In this document: positions 27,588 through 36,171 of the stretch, piece after piece
Layout: every line of letters starts with the position of its first letter
How positions within the stretch are numbered: position 1 is the first letter of the stretch
Source of the DNA: Leptospira haakeii
Lineage (GTDB): Bacteria > Spirochaetota > Leptospiria > Leptospirales > Leptospiraceae
NCBI RefSeq assembly: GCF_002812045.1
Contig: NZ_NPEG01000010.1
Coordinates: forward strand, 1 to 64,000
Length of the DNA stretch: 64,000 nucleotides
Direction of reading: 5' to 3'
Made by a program: the position numbers and the translations under genes
Notes under the pieces: generated by a model
What the model was told of the DNA's origin: nothing
Database searches by the model: none
The model's input: the letters and a program-made list of their open reading frames with translations, nothing else

Positions 27588-28129
27588 TTTTAGTGACCGG
27601 AGGATGTAGAAGTGGAAAAAGCGGATTTGCCTTAGAAAAGGCGAATTCCCTAGGAAGAAGAAAATTCTTTTTAGCCACCTGCCCTCGTATAGACTCCGAA
27701 ATGGATGCAAGAATACAAAGACACAAGCAGGAAAGAATAGATTGGAGCACGATAGAAGAAGAATTAGAACTTTCTACTATATTTGATTCCATTCCTTCAG
27801 AATCCGTTGTACTGTTAGATTGTTTAAGCCTATGGATCAATAATTTGATGTATGATGCAAGTAACAAGAACCGAGATCTGACTCAAGAGCAGGTCAGTGA
27901 AGCTTGTTTAAATTTAGGAAAACATATCTTGGATTCAAAGGCGAAAGATATATTTATAGTCACAAATGAAGTCGGAATGGGCCTTGTTCCGGAAAATAAA
28001 GAAGGCAGATTGTATAGAGATCTATTAGGGATCTGTAATCAAACATTTGCTGCTATTGCAAATGAAGTTTATTTTTTAGTGAGCGGTATACCGATCAGAA
28101 TCAAACCTTCTACGGTTAATAATTTATGA
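27575..28129 (+). CDS. cobU: adenosylcobinamide kinase / adenosylcobinamide-phosphate guanylyltransferase CobU
   Basis: This bifunctional enzyme phosphorylates adenosylcobinamide and then attaches GMP to give AdoCbi-GDP. The 184-residue protein has the P-loop GGCRSGKSGFA, the LDCLSLWINNLM segment, and VTNEVGMGLVPE. The His in QRHKQER matches the guanylylated His region. It overlaps cobC by 13 bases and the cobD-cbiP fusion by four. Confidence 0.94.
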   Translation: MARIILVTGGCRSGKSGFALEKANSLGRRKFFLATCPRIDSEMDARIQRHKQERIDWSTIEEELELSTIFDSIPSESVVLLDCLSLWINNLMYDASNKNRDLTQEQVSEACLNLGKHILDSKAKDIFIVTNEVGMGLVPENKEGRLYRDLLGICNQTFAAIANEVYFLVSGIPIRIKPSTVNNL

Positions 28130-30726
28130 AATCGGATGAGGTAAGTCCGCATGGAGGAAATTTATCCAGAATGGCGGATATTGCCGGCGTTGATCCCGAG
28201 GAAATTTTGGACTTCTCTTCTAACCTAAATCCTTTAGGTTTTCCGGACTGGGTCCGTCCATTAATTAATTCCAAGATCAGCGACCTGATACATTATCCGG
28301 ATCCGAATTATAGCAAGGTAAGAATTTCATTAGAAAAACATTGGAATATTCCAAAAGAAGAAATTGTTTTTGGCAATGGTGCCTCGGAGCTGATAAATAT
28401 CCTCCCTAGGATAAAAAATTTCGATCTGGGAGTAATCACCCAGCCTTCTTATATAGATTATCAAAAAAGTTTAAAATTAGCGGGGTTACAAATCCAGGAA
28501 ATCCAACTCCAAAAAGAATCCGACTTTGAATTAAATTATGAAGAGCTCATCCAAATCTGTAAAAAGAATCCTGAAAAACAAATTTTAGTTTTGTTAGGAC
28601 ATCCAAATAATCCTACGGGGAAATTATTAAATAGGGAAAAGATCCTAAAGATAGCCTCGGATCATAAAAATTCATTTTTTGTAATAGATGAATCGTTTAT
28701 AGATTTTTGCCCAGGAGATATTTCATTTCGAAATTTTCGATCAGAAAATCTGGCTGTTCTTTGGTCTTTGACTAAAATATTAGCTCTTCCTGGACTTAGG
28801 ATTGGAGTTTTACTAACAGATCCTAAGACCGCTTCTAAAATTTCAAAACTTCTTCCAAGTTGGTCTTTAAATAGTTTAAGCGCTTCCATTTTAGAAAAAT
28901 TCGGAGAAGACCAGGAATTTTTATCAAAAACGAAAGAAAAAATCCAAGAGTGGAAGAACATATTCAAGAAAAACTTGGAAGATTTAAACATTTTTCGGAT
29001 CCATGATACACATACAAATTTCTTTCTTCTGGAATTTTTAGATCCAAAAACGAATGTTTCGGATTTAGAAAATCTTCTTCTTAAAGAATTCAAGATCGGA
29101 GTCAGGAATTGTAGCAATTTTAATGGATTAGAGAATAATTATATTCGAATCGCGATCAAAACTCCGAAAGAAAATGAAATCTTTATACAAGCAGTTCGTT
29201 CTGTATTTAAGAAAAATCCAAAACCTTCTAAAACAAAAAAAGAAAAACCTGCGCTTATGCTCCAAGGCACAGCTTCTAATGTAGGTAAAAGTATATTGGC
29301 AACTGCATTCTGCAGGATCTTTACCCAAGATGGATTTAAAGTAGCACCTTTCAAATCCCAAAACATGGCATTAAACTCTTTCGTAACCTACGAAGGTGCA
29401 GAGATAGGAAGAGCTCAGGCATTACAAGCCCAAGCTTGTAAGATCAGGGCAGATTATAGAATGAACCCTATCCTTCTTAAACCATCCAGCGAAAAAGATT
29501 CCCAAGTCATACTGAATGGGAAACCTGTAGAGGCGATGGATTTCAGAGACTATATGAAATTCAAGTTAAGTGCATTCGATGAAGTAAAAAAATCATATAG
29601 TTCACTTTCGGAAGAATTCGATATGGTGATTTTAGAGGGAGCCGGAGGAGTCTCTGAAGTTAATTTAAAAGATAAAGATATCGTAAACATGAGAATGGCA
29701 GAATATGCCAAGGCGAAAGTATTATTAATCGGTAATATAGATCATGGAGGAGTATTCGGCTCTTTCGTGGGGGCCATGGAAACAATGTCAGAATGGGAAA
29801 GAAAACTAGTTTCAGGTTTTCTAATCAATCGGTTCAGAGGTATAAAAAGCCTATTAGATCCAGGGATCAAATATTTAGAAGAAACTACTCGCAAAAACGT
29901 ATTTGGGATCATACCATTCCTAAATGACCTAAGATTACCTGAAGAAGATTCTCTGGAATTCAAATCAGGCAGTTTAAATGATACCTCCCCACTGGGAGAC
30001 AGAGTTGATATAGTCCTAATCGACACACCCAGGATCTCAAATCACACGGACCTGGATTCTCTAAGAATAGAGCCTGATGTCAGAGTCAGAATTGCCCAGA
30101 GAAAAGACGAAATCGGCAACCCGGATGTTTTAATACTTCCGGGAAGTAAAAACGTAATCACAGATCTAAATTACCTGAAGGAATCAGGAATTTCAGAAAC
30201 TATTTTAAATTTCCATAAAGAAGGAAAAGTGGAAATTATTGGAATTTGTGGAGGATACCAGATGTTGGGAGAATCTGTCCACGATCCATTCCAAATAGAA
30301 AGTAATCTAGGCTCAGCAGAAGGTTTAAATCTAATCCGAATCAAAACCGTATTAGAAAAAGAAAAATTACTCAAACAAACTGAAGGCATTCATATAGTGT
30401 CCGGAAAAAAAGTATCAGGTTATGAAATCCATCATGGAAACACAAAAGAAACCTCTGCAAAATCTATATTCCAAGATATCTCCGGAGAAAGCCTAGGACA
30501 CCAAGGAATTTCGGAAAGAATTTGGGGAACATATTTACATGGAGTATTCGATGAGGACGAGTTTAGAAGAAGTTTTTTAGATAAGATCCGAACCCGAAAA
30601 GGAATGAAACCATTGGTTAAAATCCAGGCAAGATATGAATTGGAAACCAATTTAGATCGATTAGCGGAAGAAGTCAGGAATTCAGTGAATATGAATTGGA
30701 TTTATAAAATTTTGGGATTAGCATGA
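28126..30726 (+). CDS. fusion of CobD-type threonine-phosphate decarboxylase and cobyric acid synthase CbiP
   Basis: Residues 1-365 are a PLP-dependent aminotransferase-fold enzyme like CobD, which makes (R)-1-amino-2-propanol phosphate. Markers are HGGNLSRMA, LGHPNNPTGK and Lys217 in SLTKILALPG as the PLP lysine. A Lys/Pro-rich linker (about 362-374) leads to CbiP (375-866), which amidates the b, d, e and g side chains. CbiP markers are MLQGTASNVGKSIL, FKSQNMALNSF, EGAGGVSEVNL and nucleophile Cys708 in IIGICGGYQMLG. The fused enzymes make the two substrates that CbiB joins next. The gene overlaps both neighbours by four bases. Confidence 0.92.
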   Translation: MKSDEVSPHGGNLSRMADIAGVDPEEILDFSSNLNPLGFPDWVRPLINSKISDLIHYPDPNYSKVRISLEKHWNIPKEEIVFGNGASELINILPRIKNFDLGVITQPSYIDYQKSLKLAGLQIQEIQLQKESDFELNYEELIQICKKNPEKQILVLLGHPNNPTGKLLNREKILKIASDHKNSFFVIDESFIDFCPGDISFRNFRSENLAVLWSLTKILALPGLRIGVLLTDPKTASKISKLLPSWSLNSLSASILEKFGEDQEFLSKTKEKIQEWKNIFKKNLEDLNIFRIHDTHTNFFLLEFLDPKTNVSDLENLLLKEFKIGVRNCSNFNGLENNYIRIAIKTPKENEIFIQAVRSVFKKNPKPSKTKKEKPALMLQGTASNVGKSILATAFCRIFTQDGFKVAPFKSQNMALNSFVTYEGAEIGRAQALQAQACKIRADYRMNPILLKPSSEKDSQVILNGKPVEAMDFRDYMKFKLSAFDEVKKSYSSLSEEFDMVILEGAGGVSEVNLKDKDIVNMRMAEYAKAKVLLIGNIDHGGVFGSFVGAMETMSEWERKLVSGFLINRFRGIKSLLDPGIKYLEETTRKNVFGIIPFLNDLRLPEEDSLEFKSGSLNDTSPLGDRVDIVLIDTPRISNHTDLDSLRIEPDVRVRIAQRKDEIGNPDVLILPGSKNVITDLNYLKESGISETILNFHKEGKVEIIGICGGYQMLGESVHDPFQIESNLGSAEGLNLIRIKTVLEKEKLLKQTEGIHIVSGKKVSGYEIHHGNTKETSAKSIFQDISGESLGHQGISERIWGTYLHGVFDEDEFRRSFLDKIRTRKGMKPLVKIQARYELETNLDRLAEEVRNSVNMNWIYKILGLA

Positions 30727-31688
30727 ATTCTATTTGGATCCTTCCTGCTTCTATAATCCTGGATCTTGGATTTGGAGATCCCCAAGGTTTTCCACATCCG
30801 GTCAGACTGATTGGCAAATTCGCAAGATCTATGGAGAAGATTACAAGAAAGTATTTGTTTTCCGAAAGATTTGCAGGAATAATCACTTCGTTTTCGGTAT
30901 ATTCTATTTCTTTTATATTACCTTGGCTAATTATAGAATTTTCCCGCTATCTACATCCTTTTTTAGCGGAACTAACATCTGCATTTATTATATATACTAG
31001 CATTGCTTTAAAGGATCTTTTGGGCCATAGCAAGGACGTATATTCCGCACTCCATGAAAATGATCTGGAAAAAGCGAGGATTATGGTAGGCAGAATCGTT
31101 GGTAGAGATACAGAAAATTTAGAAGAACCTGAGATAGTCAGAGCAGGTTTGGAAAGTGTAGGAGAAAGTCTGGTAGATGGGATCACTGCCCCGCTTTTTT
31201 TTGCAGCCTTAGGAGGACCAAGTTTTGCGATGCTATATCGTTCCATTAATACTCTGGATTCACTTTTCGGTTATAAGAATGAGACCTATCTGAAATTCGG
31301 TTGGGCTCCCGCCAGAATAGACGATCTGGCAAATTATATTCCCGCAAGACTAACTGCGCCCATACTTTGTATTTCTTCCGCCATTTTAGGTTTTTATCCA
31401 TTAAGTTCCTTTAAAATATTGATCCGAGACGGAAAAAAACATCCGAGTCCTAATTCTGGACTTTGCGAGGCGGCCTTAGCCGGAGCTTTAAAAATACAAT
31501 TAGGCGGAAAAAATTATTACTCAGGAATCCCAAGTGAGAAGCCAAAATTAGGTGATTCGGAGCGAAAATTGGTCCCAAACCTCATCTTAGACGCGAATAA
31601 AATTATATTTTTAACATCTATCCTATCCTCCATTTTGTTCTTAGGCATTGGACAAGTGGTACATTTACTATTTGGGATCTTTTTCTAA
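30723..31688 (+). CDS. cbiB: adenosylcobinamide-phosphate synthase CbiB
   Basis: CbiB attaches aminopropanol phosphate to adenosylcobyrate. This 321-residue inner-membrane protein has several hydrophobic helices. Family motifs are LDLGFGDPQGFPHPVRLIG near the start, VGRDTENL, ESVGESLVDGITAPLFFAALGG, and HPSPNSGLCEAALAGAL. It overlaps the cobD-cbiP fusion by four bases, and the next phosphatase gene starts 15 bases later. Confidence 0.94.
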   Translation: MNSIWILPASIILDLGFGDPQGFPHPVRLIGKFARSMEKITRKYLFSERFAGIITSFSVYSISFILPWLIIEFSRYLHPFLAELTSAFIIYTSIALKDLLGHSKDVYSALHENDLEKARIMVGRIVGRDTENLEEPEIVRAGLESVGESLVDGITAPLFFAALGGPSFAMLYRSINTLDSLFGYKNETYLKFGWAPARIDDLANYIPARLTAPILCISSAILGFYPLSSFKILIRDGKKHPSPNSGLCEAALAGALKIQLGGKNYYSGIPSEKPKLGDSERKLVPNLILDANKIIFLTSILSSILFLGIGQVVHLLFGIFF

Positions 31689-31703
31689 TCGGAAACTTGC
31701 CCC

Positions 31704-32306
31704 ATGAGCAAAGAAGAATATCAACTTTTTCTAATTCGACATGGAGAAACAGCATGGAACAAAGAAAGAAGATTACAAGGACAAACCGATACTCCACTTT
31801 CTGAGCTCGGAAAGAAACAAGCATCTAAATTAGCCGAAGGATTAAAAAATAAAGGAATAGAACTTATCTTTAGCAGCGATTTAAAAAGAGCCAAAGAAAC
31901 ATCCGAACAAATCTCTCAACAATTAGGAATAGAGATAATATATCATTCAGGTTTGAAAGAGATCCATTTAGGAGAAGCGCAAGGAATATTAGAATCGGAG
32001 ATTTCTGATATATTTGGGGAAACACATTACTCGGCTTGGAAAAGTCAGGATCGGATCCACGATCAGTTTAAATTTCCAGGAGGAGAAAGTAAATCGGAGG
32101 CAGGATCTCGGATCATCGAAACTATATTATATTTATTGAAGATGTATGACAAAAAGAATATTGCAATTTGTAGTCACGGATTCGTTCTTTCCAGAGCTTA
32201 TGAGTATTTTTCTTTAAAAGAATTTCCTCATTCTAAACTCGGGAATTGTGAAGTATTGGAATTAGTTCTTTCTTCGAAGATTCAGGAAAAATTTGTACAA
32301 AAGTAA
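31704..32306 (+). CDS. cobC: histidine phosphatase family protein, second CobC-like gene
   Basis: This 200-residue phosphatase has the standard catalytic motif LIRHGETAWN, then GQTDTPLSELG, FSSDLKRAKET and ICSHGFVLSRA. It closes the B12 operon, 15 bases after cbiB. Because it has the standard RHG motif, it looks like the better candidate for alpha-ribazole phosphatase than the earlier RHP gene. Either could act on a non-B12 sugar phosphate. Confidence 0.8.
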   Translation: MSKEEYQLFLIRHGETAWNKERRLQGQTDTPLSELGKKQASKLAEGLKNKGIELIFSSDLKRAKETSEQISQQLGIEIIYHSGLKEIHLGEAQGILESEISDIFGETHYSAWKSQDRIHDQFKFPGGESKSEAGSRIIETILYLLKMYDKKNIAICSHGFVLSRAYEYFSLKEFPHSKLGNCEVLELVLSSKIQEKFVQK

Positions 32307-32364
32307 AATAAATTAGAACGTTCTTTTTTGAAAGTGATAAAACTTTTTTCATTGAATAAATCAT

Positions 32365-32500
32365 GTCGGTTCGAAAGATCGTCTTAACTTTCAGGATGAA
32401 GTTGGGTGTAAATCCCACGCTGACCCGCAACTGTAATCGGAACTGATCATTAAGATATTATCTTTCTGTTCTAATTCCGCAAGCCAGATCTCCCTGCAGA
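32365..32500 (+). promoter_or_regulatory. cobalamin riboswitch (aptamer) upstream of the TonB-dependent receptor
   Basis: The core at 32395-32440 has the GATGAAG, GGGTG, AATCCC, GCTGACCCGCAACTGTAA order that defines cobalamin aptamers. The B12 box lies at 32479-32497 (GCAAGCCAGATCTCCCTGC). The outer stem limits are approximate. It lies 59 bases after the last operon gene, in the same direction, and controls the receptor gene at 32717. Confidence 0.93.
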
Positions 32501-32716
32501 CTTAAACCTCGAGGATAGGTAAGTTTGCATTCTCGCCAAGCACGTCCGTGCATCAGCGAAGGGCCCCGGAAGTTAAAAATCGGGGCTCCCGCGAACAAGG
32601 GTAAATTCCTAATTTTGTACATTATAAAATTTATATATTCTTATTTTGACATAAATTAGACTAACATTTGTTAGTTTATCTTTGTTTCGGAAGTTTTCCA
32701 AAAAACGGACGAAACC
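32496..32716 (+). promoter_or_regulatory. structured leader / expression platform between riboswitch and receptor gene
   Basis: These 220 bases hold several hairpins: GCAGACTTA with TAAGTTTGC (32496-32528), GCACG-TC-CGTGC (32540-32551), a GC-rich stem with CCCCG (32564-32568) pairing CGGGG (32581-32585), ACTAACA-TT-TGTTAGT (32660-32675), and GTTTCG (32684-32689) pairing CGAAAC (32710-32715) right before the ATG. Only short T-runs follow, so translational control of the start site is more likely than termination. Confidence 0.5.
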
Positions 32717-34867
32717 ATGAGGAAAAACATTCTTCGGATTGCTGCTATAGGCATATCCTTATCGTACTTTTTATGTACGATCTTCTCCCCTATCCTTTCT
32801 CAGGATCAGGAAACAAAACCGACTAACGGAAAAGAAAAGACCGAGGCGGAAAAATTAGAACTTAAAAAGAAAATTTCCGAGTACAAACCGGACGCAATCG
32901 TGATCAGAGACAGAAGATCTAACTTGATCGGGATCGCTTCTTCTGCAAGTGAAGGTGTGGTCGGTTCCGAGCAAATAAAAACAAGACCTATTATGAGACA
33001 AGGAGAAGTCGCCGAGTTGATCCCGGGTGTGATCGTAACCCAACATAGTGGTGGAGGTAAAGCGAATCAGTTCTTCCTAAGAGGTTTCAATTTGGACCAT
33101 GGGACAGATCTCTCCTCTAATGTGGATGGAATGCCCGTGAATAATGTTAGCCATGCTCACGGACAAGGTTATACGGATCTGAACTTTCTTATTCCAGAAC
33201 TTGTGGAACAAATGCAATACAAGAAAGGCGTTTATTATGCAGACCAAGGAGATTTTGCTTCCGCAGGTGCATTCAATATTTCTTATTATAAAAGTTTAAC
33301 AAAAGGGATCGCGAATGTGGAAGGTGGAACTTTAGGTTACGCGAGGACTCTGATCGCAAAATCCCATAAAATAGGTCCGGGTGATCTTTTATATGCATTC
33401 GAAGCTTCTCATAACGATGGACCTTGGGTAATTTCGGACAACTTCAGAAGAGTGAATGGTGTCACAAGTTATTCCGTAGGAGATAAGCAGAAAGGATTTA
33501 GTATCAGTCTTATGGGATATAGAGGTAGTTGGCATTCCACTGGCCAAGCTCCTAAAAGGGCTCTTAGAATGGGCGATTCCTGGCTGGATCCCGATTCAGG
33601 TTTAAGTAGATTCGAAAGTGTGGATCATAACGATGGTGGATGGTCTAATAGAGCCAGTATTAATTTCGAAGCCCATCGTTTAGAAAAAGGGTATGAGGCA
33701 AAAACCCAATTTTATGGAATATATTACGATTTACGATTATTCTCCAACTTTACTTATTATTTAGATGATCCAGTAAGAGGGGACCAACACGAACAAGCGG
33801 ATCGCAGAACGATTGCCGGGAGTAAATCCAGTTATAAGGATATCAGTGAATTCTGGGGAATCCGTATGGAAAATACGGTCGGATTACAAATCAGAAGAGA
33901 TTATATACAAAACGGTCTTTTTCATACCGAAAAAAGAGCGAGGTTAGAAACGGTTAGAGAAGACGGGATTATACAGCTCAGTTCGGGTATATATTATGAA
34001 AATAAGATACAATGGTCCAAAAAATTCAGAACGGTAGTCGGACTAAGAGGTGATTATTTTAAATTTAACGTAGATGATTGGGGAACAAAAGAAAGATCGG
34101 GTAAAGATGCAAGAATTTATAGTCCAAAAGGAAGTATCATCATTGGGCCTTGGTTCAAAACAGAATTTTATATAAGCGGTGGATACGGATTCCATAGTAA
34201 TGATGCAAGAGGGGTGGTTCAAAAAACGGACCCTGCTGATCCACTGGTCCAAACAAGAGGGGGAGAAGTTGGACTTAGAACCGAGCCCGTCCACGGTTGG
34301 CAATCCACGTTCTCAGTTTGGCAATTGGATATGAATTCCGAACTCCTGTTTACCGGAGACAATGGAACCACGGAAGCAAGTAGGCCAAGCACTCGTAAAG
34401 GATTCGAATGGGCCAATTATTACTCTTATAATTCTTGGCTGATGATAGATGCTGACTTTGCTACTTCTAGATCCAGGTTCAGAGACGATGATCCTTCAGG
34501 AAATTATATCCCAGGGTCTATTCGTAATACATTAGCATCCGGAATCACATTAAAAAATTCTGATGGCATTTTTGGATCTATTAGAGTGAGGTATTTCGGA
34601 AATCGATCTCTAATAGAAGATAATTCTGTTCGGTCCCCTGCAACAACAACAGTGAATCTTCAAATAGGAAGGAATTTCGGAGAAGACCTGAGTATCGTTC
34701 TGGAAGTATTCAATTTACTGAATACTCATGTAAGCGATATAGATTATTATTATGCTTCCAGATTAAAGAATGAAGTAGTCGGCCCTAATGAAGGGGGATA
34801 TAATGATATTCATACCCACCCTGCTCAGCCTAGGTCGATACGACTATCCATGAGGGCATCTTTTTAA
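32717..34867 (+). CDS. TonB-dependent outer-membrane receptor, B12/corrinoid uptake predicted
   Basis: This is a 716-residue outer-membrane receptor. A signal peptide covers about 1-32. A Lys/Glu-rich linker leads to a plug domain (about 60-180) with the GEVAELIPGVIVTQHSGGGKANQFFLRGFNLDHGTDL signature region. A beta barrel follows to the end, finishing with a terminal Phe (RLSMRASF). A His-containing plug segment (VSHAHGQGYTDL) is notable. The cobalamin riboswitch upstream predicts B12, cobinamide or cobalt as the ligand, so it acts as a BtuB-like importer. It converges with a receiver-PAS gene, with three bases between them. Confidence 0.85.
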   Translation: MRKNILRIAAIGISLSYFLCTIFSPILSQDQETKPTNGKEKTEAEKLELKKKISEYKPDAIVIRDRRSNLIGIASSASEGVVGSEQIKTRPIMRQGEVAELIPGVIVTQHSGGGKANQFFLRGFNLDHGTDLSSNVDGMPVNNVSHAHGQGYTDLNFLIPELVEQMQYKKGVYYADQGDFASAGAFNISYYKSLTKGIANVEGGTLGYARTLIAKSHKIGPGDLLYAFEASHNDGPWVISDNFRRVNGVTSYSVGDKQKGFSISLMGYRGSWHSTGQAPKRALRMGDSWLDPDSGLSRFESVDHNDGGWSNRASINFEAHRLEKGYEAKTQFYGIYYDLRLFSNFTYYLDDPVRGDQHEQADRRTIAGSKSSYKDISEFWGIRMENTVGLQIRRDYIQNGLFHTEKRARLETVREDGIIQLSSGIYYENKIQWSKKFRTVVGLRGDYFKFNVDDWGTKERSGKDARIYSPKGSIIIGPWFKTEFYISGGYGFHSNDARGVVQKTDPADPLVQTRGGEVGLRTEPVHGWQSTFSVWQLDMNSELLFTGDNGTTEASRPSTRKGFEWANYYSYNSWLMIDADFATSRSRFRDDDPSGNYIPGSIRNTLASGITLKNSDGIFGSIRVRYFGNRSLIEDNSVRSPATTTVNLQIGRNFGEDLSIVLEVFNLLNTHVSDIDYYYASRLKNEVVGPNEGGYNDIHTHPAQPRSIRLSMRASF

Positions 34868-34870
34868 GAT

Positions 34871-35632
34871 CTATTTTTTGACGTAGTCCCGTATTACCAA
34901 AATACGATCTACGTCAACTTCCTTGTTTTTAGGAACGGACTTAGTAAACGTAAACACCTCGGTACTAAGCCCGTTTTTAGATAGTAAAAGTCCATGAGAA
35001 GGAACTGTCTCTAACGGAGTTTTTTCCGCAAAACGATCGTCCAACTCGAAACTTTCCATATCCGGAATGTTTTTCATACTCAAAACGTCTCCGAGAGGTT
35101 TCCCAATCGCGTCTGATTCCAACCAGCCTGTAAGCTTCTCCGCAGACAAATTCATAAAGGAAATTTGCCCTTTAAAATCGAATGCGATCACTCCTTCTTG
35201 CATATTTCGAAGTTCAGTAGAAACAAGTTTCGCCTTCTCCATTAATTCCTTTTCCACTTCGTGTTTATAAAGGATCAGCTCTATCACTATTTGCAACTCT
35301 CTGGTTTGAAATGGTTTTAGAATATATGCATTCGGTTCTGTTAATTTAGCTCTTGTTAAAGTCTGAGAATCGGAAGAAGCAGTAATATAAACGATCGGAA
35401 CATCTAAAAATTTTCGGATCCTTTTGGCGGCGTCTATTCCATCCAAATATCCGTTTGCGAGAACTATATCTATGAGGATCAGATCCGGCTGGAGAGCAAT
35501 TGCCTGTTTGACCGCAGTTTCTCCCGTATTTGCAATACTAGGTTCCGGATATCCCATCCTTATCAATCTATGACGGATATCCTGGGCCACAAGCCCTTCG
35601 TCCTCTACGATCAAAATTCTAGTATCCCTCAT
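34871..35632 (-). CDS. response regulator with C-terminal PAS domain
   Basis: This 253-residue protein has a receiver domain at 1-125, with acidic pocket VEDEG, phospho-site Asp in LILIDIVLANG and Lys in ILKPFQ. A PAS domain follows from about 140 (NMQEGVIAFDFKGQISFMNLSAEKLTGW). There is no DNA-binding or enzymatic output, so it probably passes signal by protein contact. It is the last gene of the poly-HAMP kinase cluster, 59 bases after the 159-residue receiver, with which its receiver is clearly similar. A 15-bp hairpin overlaps its 3' end. Confidence 0.85.
   Translation of the reverse strand: MRDTRILIVEDEGLVAQDIRHRLIRMGYPEPSIANTGETAVKQAIALQPDLILIDIVLANGYLDGIDAAKRIRKFLDVPIVYITASSDSQTLTRAKLTEPNAYILKPFQTRELQIVIELILYKHEVEKELMEKAKLVSTELRNMQEGVIAFDFKGQISFMNLSAEKLTGWLESDAIGKPLGDVLSMKNIPDMESFELDDRFAEKTPLETVPSHGLLLSKNGLSTEVFTFTKSVPKNKEVDVDRILVIRDYVKK
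34878..34917. repeat. 15-bp interrupted inverted repeat between convergent genes
   Basis: TTGACGTAG (34878-34886) pairs with CTACGTCAA (34909-34917), and CGTATT (34890-34895) pairs with AATACG (34901-34906), with a small internal loop. It overlaps the 3' coding end of the receiver-PAS gene and lies just past the receptor stop. It could act as a terminator for the receptor transcript, although the T-run after it is poor. Confidence 0.55.
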
Positions 35633-35691
35633 TTTATATTCCCAAATATTTAAATATCAGAAAATCTAAATATTATAATTCCAAAATTATA

Positions 35692-36171
35692 TCAGACACC
35701 CGCCTCTTCCGAGGAGGTGTTTATAAGATCCTTTACTCCATGAAGTATGGCGGACATGTTCCTTCTTTCCCTTTTTCTTTTTTTATCCAGTCCATGCTTA
35801 TTTAGAGCAATCTCTATCGCTATTTGTAATTCTTTAGTCTGAAAGGGTTTCAGTAAATATCCATAAGGCCTTGTAGGTTTACTACGAAGAAGAGTAGATT
35901 CATCCGCATAAGCTGTAAGATAGATCACCGGCAGATCCATCTTATCCAAAATTTCCTGCACTGTCTCTATTCCGTCGTAATTTCCCCTGGACAACATGAT
36001 ATCCATGAGTAGAAGGTCCGGTTTATCCAAATAAACTTTTCTTAATGCTTCATTTCCTGTGGAAGCGATACTTACGAAATCATACCCAAGATCCGACAAT
36101 TTACGAAGTATATCTTTGGCTACGATACCTTCGTCTTCTACAATCAGTATTTTTGCTTCGCTGGAGATCAT
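35692..36171 (-). CDS. single-domain response regulator
   Basis: This 159-residue receiver protein has VEDEG, phospho-site Asp in LLLMDIMLSRG and YLLKPFQTKELQ. After residue 125 there is a basic helix (KKRKRERRN) and a short acidic tail. It resembles the receiver of the following receiver-PAS protein, so one probably arose from the other. Its start overlaps the end of the REC-kinase gene by four bases. It probably relays phosphate from the two kinases encoded upstream. Confidence 0.88.
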   Translation of the reverse strand: MISSEAKILIVEDEGIVAKDILRKLSDLGYDFVSIASTGNEALRKVYLDKPDLLLMDIMLSRGNYDGIETVQEILDKMDLPVIYLTAYADESTLLRSKPTRPYGYLLKPFQTKELQIAIEIALNKHGLDKKRKRERRNMSAILHGVKDLINTSSEEAGV

